Shown here in pieces: positions 60,301 through 64,000 of a DNA stretch of 64,000 bases. Below the pieces are notes generated by a model. That model was given only the letters and a program-made list of their open reading frames with translations, was not told where the DNA came from and did not search any database. This stretch comes from Streptomyces sp. NBC_00820 (GTDB lineage: Bacteria > Actinomycetota > Actinomycetes > Streptomycetales > Streptomycetaceae), in contig NZ_CP108882.1 in assembly GCF_036347055.1 (NCBI RefSeq), positions 7,490,001 through 7,554,000 on the forward strand, read 5' to 3'. The stretch's first letter is position 1; each line of letters starts with the position of its first letter. Made by a program: the position numbers and the translations under genes.

Positions 60301-61554
60301 ATGCAGCTCGTGAAAGCAGGCGGCGGGGCGCGGCGCGCCCCCGTGGCGGTCACCGGACTGGGACTGGTCACCCCGGCAGGCATCGGCCGGGACGAGGCAT
60401 GGGAGGGTCTGTGCGCCGGTCAGTCCACGGCGACCGCCGACCCCGGCCTGGACGGGCTGCCCGTGGCCTTCTCCTGCCGGGTACCCGACCTGGACGCGCG
60501 CGGCCTGCTGGGTCACCGGCTCAGCCGCCGGCTGGACCGCTTCACCACCTTCGCGCTGCTCGCCGCGCGCGAGGCCGTCGCCGACGCCCGGCTCACGCCC
60601 GACGGCTGGGACGGGGCCCGGGTCGGCGTCGTGATGGGCGTCGGCACCGGTTCCATGCAGGGGTGGCAGGCCGAGTTCGACCGGCTCGCGGACCACACGC
60701 CGGACCGGGTCTCCCCCCTCGCGCTGCCCCGCAGCGTGCCCAACATGGCCGCCGCCGAGATCGCCCTGGACCTCGGTGCGACCGGCCCCAACATGGTCGT
60801 CAGCACCGCCTGCGCCTCCGGCACCAGCGCGATCGGACTCGCCCGGGACTGGCTGCTGTCCGGCGCCTGCGACCTCGTGCTCGCCGGCGGCAGCGAGTCG
60901 GCCCGGCTCCGGATGACCGCCGCCTGTTTCGCCCAGATGCGCGCCCTGTCCCGCCGCGCCGACAGCCCCCACGAGGCCTCGCGCCCCTTCGACCGCGACC
61001 GCGACGGCTTCGTCCTCGGTGAGGGGGCCGCCGTCCTCGTCCTCGAACGCACCGAGGACGCCCGCGCCCGCGGCACCCGGCCGGCCGCCCTGCTCTCCGG
61101 CTTCGGCGCCTCCTGCGACGCCCACCACTTCACCGCCCCGCAGCCGAGCGGCGACGGTGCCGCCCGCGCGATCCGCGGCGCCCTCGCCGACGCCGGCCTG
61201 GGCCCCGAGGACATCGACCACGTCAACGCGCACGGCACCTCCACCCCACAGGGGGACGCGGCCGAACACAACGCGCTGCACGCGGTCTTCCACCGGCCGC
61301 CGCCCGTCACGGCCGTCAAGGGCACCATCGGGCACGCCATCGGCGGCGCCGGCGCCATCGAGGCGGCCTGCACCGTGCTCACCCTGCGCCACCAGCTGAT
61401 CCCGCCCACCGCCAACCTCGACACCCTCGACCCGGCGATGGACCTCGACGTCGTCACCAAGACGCCCCGCCCGCAGCGGATACGAGCCGCCGTCAGCAGC
61501 TCCTTCGGCTTCGGTGGCCAGAACGCCGTCCTCGCCTTCACCGCCCTGGACTAG
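60301..61554 (+). CDS. Beta-ketoacyl synthase, FabF/KAS II type
   Basis: A 417-residue condensing enzyme with a complete Cys-His-His triad: STACASGTS (Cys171), NAHGTST (His311) and KGTIGHAIGGAGA (His345), plus SSSFGFGGQNAVL at the end. It elongates acyl chains with malonyl-ACP. No acyl carrier protein, reductase or dehydratase is adjacent, so it must share the housekeeping FAS II or another ACP. It lies between the acyltransferase and the second desaturase, all rightward. Length and motifs fit FabF more than polyketide KS-beta (which lacks the Cys). Confidence 0.9.
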   Translation: MQLVKAGGGARRAPVAVTGLGLVTPAGIGRDEAWEGLCAGQSTATADPGLDGLPVAFSCRVPDLDARGLLGHRLSRRLDRFTTFALLAAREAVADARLTPDGWDGARVGVVMGVGTGSMQGWQAEFDRLADHTPDRVSPLALPRSVPNMAAAEIALDLGATGPNMVVSTACASGTSAIGLARDWLLSGACDLVLAGGSESARLRMTAACFAQMRALSRRADSPHEASRPFDRDRDGFVLGEGAAVLVLERTEDARARGTRPAALLSGFGASCDAHHFTAPQPSGDGAARAIRGALADAGLGPEDIDHVNAHGTSTPQGDAAEHNALHAVFHRPPPVTAVKGTIGHAIGGAGAIEAACTVLTLRHQLIPPTANLDTLDPAMDLDVVTKTPRPQRIRAAVSSSFGFGGQNAVLAFTALD

Positions 61555-61604
61555 GGCCAGGCCCACCGAACCCGCCCGTCCCCCCCGAGCCGAAAGGTCC
61601 CCCG

Positions 61605-62675
61605 TTGCCGGAGTTCCCGGAGTCCACGGACGTTTCCGAGCCCACGGAGGTCTCGGAGCGCAGGGAGGTCCCGGCGCGCGCGGAGCCCTTGTCCCGATCG
61701 GGGGCTCCGGTGCACTCGGAGGCTCCGGTGTGCTCGGAACCCGGCCCGCCGTCCCGCGGAGTGGGCTCCTGGCAGCGCGCCGAGCAGCTCCTGATCGGGG
61801 TGTTCGTCGCCGTACCGTTCCTCGCGCTCGTCGCCGCGGTGCCGCTCGCCTGGCGGCACGGCCTGAGCCCCACGGACCTCGTGCTCGCCGTCGCCTTCTA
61901 CCTCGTCAGCGGGCTCGGCATCACCGTCGGCTTCCACCGGCACTTCACCCACGGCTCGTTCAAGGCCCGGCGCCCGCTCAGGATCGCGCTCGCCCTGGCC
62001 GGCAGCCTCGCCGTCGAGGGCCCGCTGCTCACCTGGGTGGCCGACCACCGCAAGCACCACCGCTACTCCGACCGCGACGGCGACCCGCACTCGCCCTGGC
62101 GGTACGGCCGTTCGCCCCGCGCCCTCGCCAAGGGCATGGCCTACGCCCACCTGGGCTGGCTGTTCGAGACCGAGCACGCCTCACCCCGCGAGTACGCCCC
62201 CGACCTCCTCCGGGACCGCGCCATCACGCTCGTCTCCCGCGGCTTCGGCGTCCTCGCTCTCGTCTCCCTCGCGCTGCCGGCCCTGCTGGGCGGCGTACTG
62301 ACCGGATCCTGGCAGGGCGCCCTCTCCGCCTTCTTCTGGGCAGGACTGGTACGGATCTGCCTCGTCCACCACGTCACCTGGTCCATCAACTCCATCTGCC
62401 ACGCGGCCGGCGCGCACCCCTTCCGCAGCCGCGACCGCTCCGGCAACGTCTGGTGGCTGGCCCCGCTCTCCTTCGGCGAGTCCTGGCACAACCTCCACCA
62501 CGCCGACCCCACCAGCGCCCGCCACGGCGTCCTCACCGGCCAACTCGACGCCAGCGCACGTCTGATCCGCTGGTTCGAACACCTCGGCTGGGCCTACGAC
62601 GTCCGCTGGCCGGACGGGCGCCGGGTGGCCGGCCGCCGGCAGGCGGAAACGCCCGGCGGCGCACCCACCCCCTAG
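61605..62675 (+). CDS. Acyl-CoA/acyl-lipid desaturase (membrane di-iron), paralogue 2
   Basis: A 356-residue desaturase beginning with TTG 61605 (AAAGGTCC upstream). The N-terminal 50 residues are a Glu/Ser/Pro/Val repeat (STDVSEPTEVSERREV). His boxes are FHRHFTH (about residues 109-115), DHRKHHRYSD (about 144-153) and WHNLHHADPTSARH (about 290-303). It shares long blocks with the desaturase at 52385-53416, including GWAYDVRWPD near the end. The two may act in sequence to give a polyunsaturated acyl chain, or be specialised duplicates. Confidence 0.88.
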   Translation: MPEFPESTDVSEPTEVSERREVPARAEPLSRSGAPVHSEAPVCSEPGPPSRGVGSWQRAEQLLIGVFVAVPFLALVAAVPLAWRHGLSPTDLVLAVAFYLVSGLGITVGFHRHFTHGSFKARRPLRIALALAGSLAVEGPLLTWVADHRKHHRYSDRDGDPHSPWRYGRSPRALAKGMAYAHLGWLFETEHASPREYAPDLLRDRAITLVSRGFGVLALVSLALPALLGGVLTGSWQGALSAFFWAGLVRICLVHHVTWSINSICHAAGAHPFRSRDRSGNVWWLAPLSFGESWHNLHHADPTSARHGVLTGQLDASARLIRWFEHLGWAYDVRWPDGRRVAGRRQAETPGGAPTP

Positions 62676-62684
62676 CGTGGACCC

Positions 62685-63209
62685 ATGTACGCCACGCGAG
62701 TCACCCGGCGCGTACGGGCGCCCGCCGAGGCCGTCTACCGGGCCCTGACCGATCCGGACGACCTCGCGGTCTGGCGGGTCCCCGAGAACACGACGGCCCA
62801 CGTCCACACCTTCGAAGCCCGTGAGGGCGGTGCCTTCCGGATCTCGCTCGTCCACGCCGCACCGGGCGCCGTGGGCAAGTCCGGTGGCCGTGCCGACACC
62901 TACCACGGGCACTTCGTGACGCTCGTTCCCCGTGTCCGGGTGGTGGAGGTCTTCGCGTTCGAGACGGACGACGAGGCCCTGCGCGGCACGATGACCCTGA
63001 CGACGACGCTCACCGAGGCGGACGGCGCGACCGACGTCGAGGTGCTGCACGAGGGCATCCCGGACGCCATCTCCCGCGCCGACAACGAGCTGGGCACCCG
63101 GATGGCCCTCGACCACCTCGCCCGCCTGATCGAAGAACGGAACCCCACCGGGGGGCCGCACACGAAGGAAGGGGACGGCGGAACCGGCGGGGACGGATTG
63201 CGGTCTTAA
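62685..63209 (+). CDS. SRPBCC/AHSA1 domain protein
   Basis: A 174-residue START-like protein. The opening VTRRVRAPAEAVYRALTDPDDLAVWRVP (about residues 5-32), GGAFRISLVHAAPG, TYHGHFVTLVPRVRVVEVFAFE and GIPDAISRADNELGTRMALDHLARLIE (about 122-149) match the AHSA1/polyketide-cyclase-type hydrophobic-pocket family. Such proteins bind hydrophobic ligands. It starts 9 bp after the desaturase gene, so it could be part of the same transcript and bind its lipid product. The last 20 residues are Gly-rich and probably unstructured. Confidence 0.8.
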   Translation: MYATRVTRRVRAPAEAVYRALTDPDDLAVWRVPENTTAHVHTFEAREGGAFRISLVHAAPGAVGKSGGRADTYHGHFVTLVPRVRVVEVFAFETDDEALRGTMTLTTTLTEADGATDVEVLHEGIPDAISRADNELGTRMALDHLARLIEERNPTGGPHTKEGDGGTGGDGLRS

Positions 63210-63256
63210 GGTGTGTCGACGAACGGGATCGGACCGGTCGCGAAGTAAACGGGGAA

Positions 63257-63775
63257 ATGAGAAACATGTCCATCCGCAAGCGCAAGACCCTGCTCACCGC
63301 CGTGGCCGTCACCGCCGGCCTCACCCTGGCCGCCGTCACGCCAGCCCTCGCCGGCACCAGCACCAGCACCGCGAGTCACCCCGCCCGGGCCGCCGCCGTC
63401 CCCGGTGCCCAGGGCGACCCGCGCAACGTCACCCAGCGGGTGGCCGACTTCTACGGCGCCTACATCGACGCCGTGTGGGACGGTGAGGACGCGGCCGCCG
63501 GCGCGGACCTCAAGGCGCTGCGGGCCTTCTACCTGAGCAACTCCGCGCGGAAGAAGGTCGCCGCGTACGAGAAGAAGAACCACGCCGACGGCATCCTCTT
63601 CGCGCAGAACGTGCCGGTGAAGTGGAAGGTCGCCTACACCGGCTCCGGCGCCGGCCACGCCACCAGCAGGGTCACGCTCACCTGGGGCGACGGCAGCCAC
63701 GCCGAGGTCAGCAGGATCGACGTCCAGTCCGACCTGAAGACCCGCAAGATCACCGACCTGAAGCCGGTGCGCTGA
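63257..63775 (+). CDS. Secreted hypothetical protein (172 aa)
   Basis: A signal peptide (RKRKTLLTAVAVTAGLTLAAVTPALA, about residues 7-32) precedes a mature domain of about 140 residues: NVTQRVADFYGAYIDAV, ADLKALRAFYLSNSARKKVAAYEKKNHADG, PVKWKVAYTGSGAGHATSRVTLTWGD. The pattern is found in many Streptomyces secreted proteins of unknown function; it may fold like a small NTF2-type domain. ATG 63257 is used; MSIRKRK at 63269 is an alternative start. Confidence 0.75.
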   Translation: MRNMSIRKRKTLLTAVAVTAGLTLAAVTPALAGTSTSTASHPARAAAVPGAQGDPRNVTQRVADFYGAYIDAVWDGEDAAAGADLKALRAFYLSNSARKKVAAYEKKNHADGILFAQNVPVKWKVAYTGSGAGHATSRVTLTWGDGSHAEVSRIDVQSDLKTRKITDLKPVR

Positions 63776-63794
63776 CCGGCCGACGGAACGCGGT

Positions 63795-63830
63795 CCCGCC
63801 CCGCCCGCCCCGGCTCGGGGCGGGGCGGGG
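63795..63830 (+). terminator. GC hairpin terminator between convergent genes
   Basis: CCCGCCCCGCCCGCCCCG (63795-63812) pairs with CGGGGCGGGGCGGGG (63816-63830) over GCT, with a small bulge. It follows the secreted-protein gene. Confidence 0.6.
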
Positions 63831-63880
63831 TTCGCCCGCCGCGGACCGGCCCCGAGCGGTTCCGGTGCCCCGGGAAGGGG

Positions 63881-64000
63881 TCAGAGCCGTCCGTCCCGAC
63901 CGTGCGGGTGGTGTGGGCCGTGCGGACGGTACGGGTGGTAGGGACGGGGCAGTCGCATCCCGCGGCCGGCCATGATCTGCCGTACGCGGTCGGGGTAGTC
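63881..64000 (-). CDS. C-terminal end of a His/Pro-rich protein (partial)
   Basis: Reading leftward from the right edge, 39 codons end with TGA at 63881: DYPDRVRQIMAGRGMRLPRP, then a tail of YHPYRPHGPHHPHG repeats. The tail is low complexity and His-rich. The rest of the gene is outside the window and I do not recognise it. Confidence 0.5.
   Translation of the reverse strand, partial: DYPDRVRQIMAGRGMRLPRPYHPYRPHGPHHPHGRDGRL

Noticed and set aside
52385..62675. Type II polyketide cluster around the ketosynthase
   Set aside because: There is one FabF-type synthase with an active Cys, but no KS-beta, ACP, ketoreductase or aromatase; lipid enzymes dominate.

Overview
The window reads as chromosomal DNA of a Streptomyces or a close relative. 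G+C is very high, third codon positions are almost always G or C, GTG and TTG starts are common, and genes are often joined by ATGA or TGATG overlaps. The gene content fits: a mycothiol-pathway dehydrogenase remnant with its metallo-hydrolase, SpoIIE-type phosphatase, SigE-family sigma factor, DUF574 methyltransferase, a proteasome beta subunit, an LAxTG sorting signal, and one rare TTA codon. No rRNA, tRNA, insertion sequence, phage or CRISPR array was seen. All functions are assigned by reading motifs and by family knowledge; no database search was run.

Layout. 1-4.0 kb: dehydrogenase tail, metallo-beta-lactamase-fold hydrolase, two SDR oxidoreductases, and two truncated PLP-enzyme genes whose 5' ends meet (deletion scar). 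4.0-9.4 kb: L,D-transpeptidase, membrane-anchored trypsin-like protease, DUF574 methyltransferase, MalY/PatB-type lyase, PPOX enzyme. 9.4-16.4 kb: SigE-family sigma factor coupled to a SecDF-head membrane protein, DUF35 protein and TetR regulator sharing a palindrome, ATP-grasp protein, peptidoglycan-binding protein, RpiR regulator with a long hairpin downstream. 16.5-31.2 kb: PMT-like glycosyltransferase, P-loop kinase, M56 peptidase/BlaI pair with operators facing a GT-C-like membrane protein, two mini-ORFs and a flippase-like protein, an orphan proteasome beta subunit, a DedA-PAP2-PAP2 operon with its own palindromes, a nickel transporter with a candidate Nur box, and soluble transhydrogenase. 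31.5-45 kb: GH15 hydrolase, TPR-like protein, multidomain SpoIIE phosphatase, 2-phosphosulfolactate phosphatase with a repeat insertion, ferredoxin-NADP reductase behind a candidate iron box, and a repeat-rich NlpC/P60 protein. 45.3-51.6 kb: surface and secreted proteins (DUF1996 with LADTG, a lipoprotein, a Gly-Ala-repeat membrane protein).

52.4-62.7 kb is the most interesting part. Two paralogous acyl desaturases flank an alpha/beta-hydrolase fused to an acetoacetate-decarboxylase-like domain, a small helical protein, a cyclooxygenase-like heme protein, a P450 with an unusual amide-rich I-helix (N-x-x-Q), a PlsC acyltransferase and a FabF-type ketosynthase. P450 and cyclooxygenase-like genes form a two-gene operon. 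I propose that this locus makes an oxygenated fatty acid (oxylipin-like) product: desaturate/extend the acyl chain, release it, dioxygenate it, and rearrange the hydroperoxide. This would be a split bacterial counterpart of fungal Ppo/linoleate diol synthase (DOX-CYP fusion) or animal COX plus P450 isomerase. The proposal is inference from motifs and context.

A second theme is the abundance of short, degenerate tandem arrays (8-60 bp periods) in spacers and, in frame, in many proteins.
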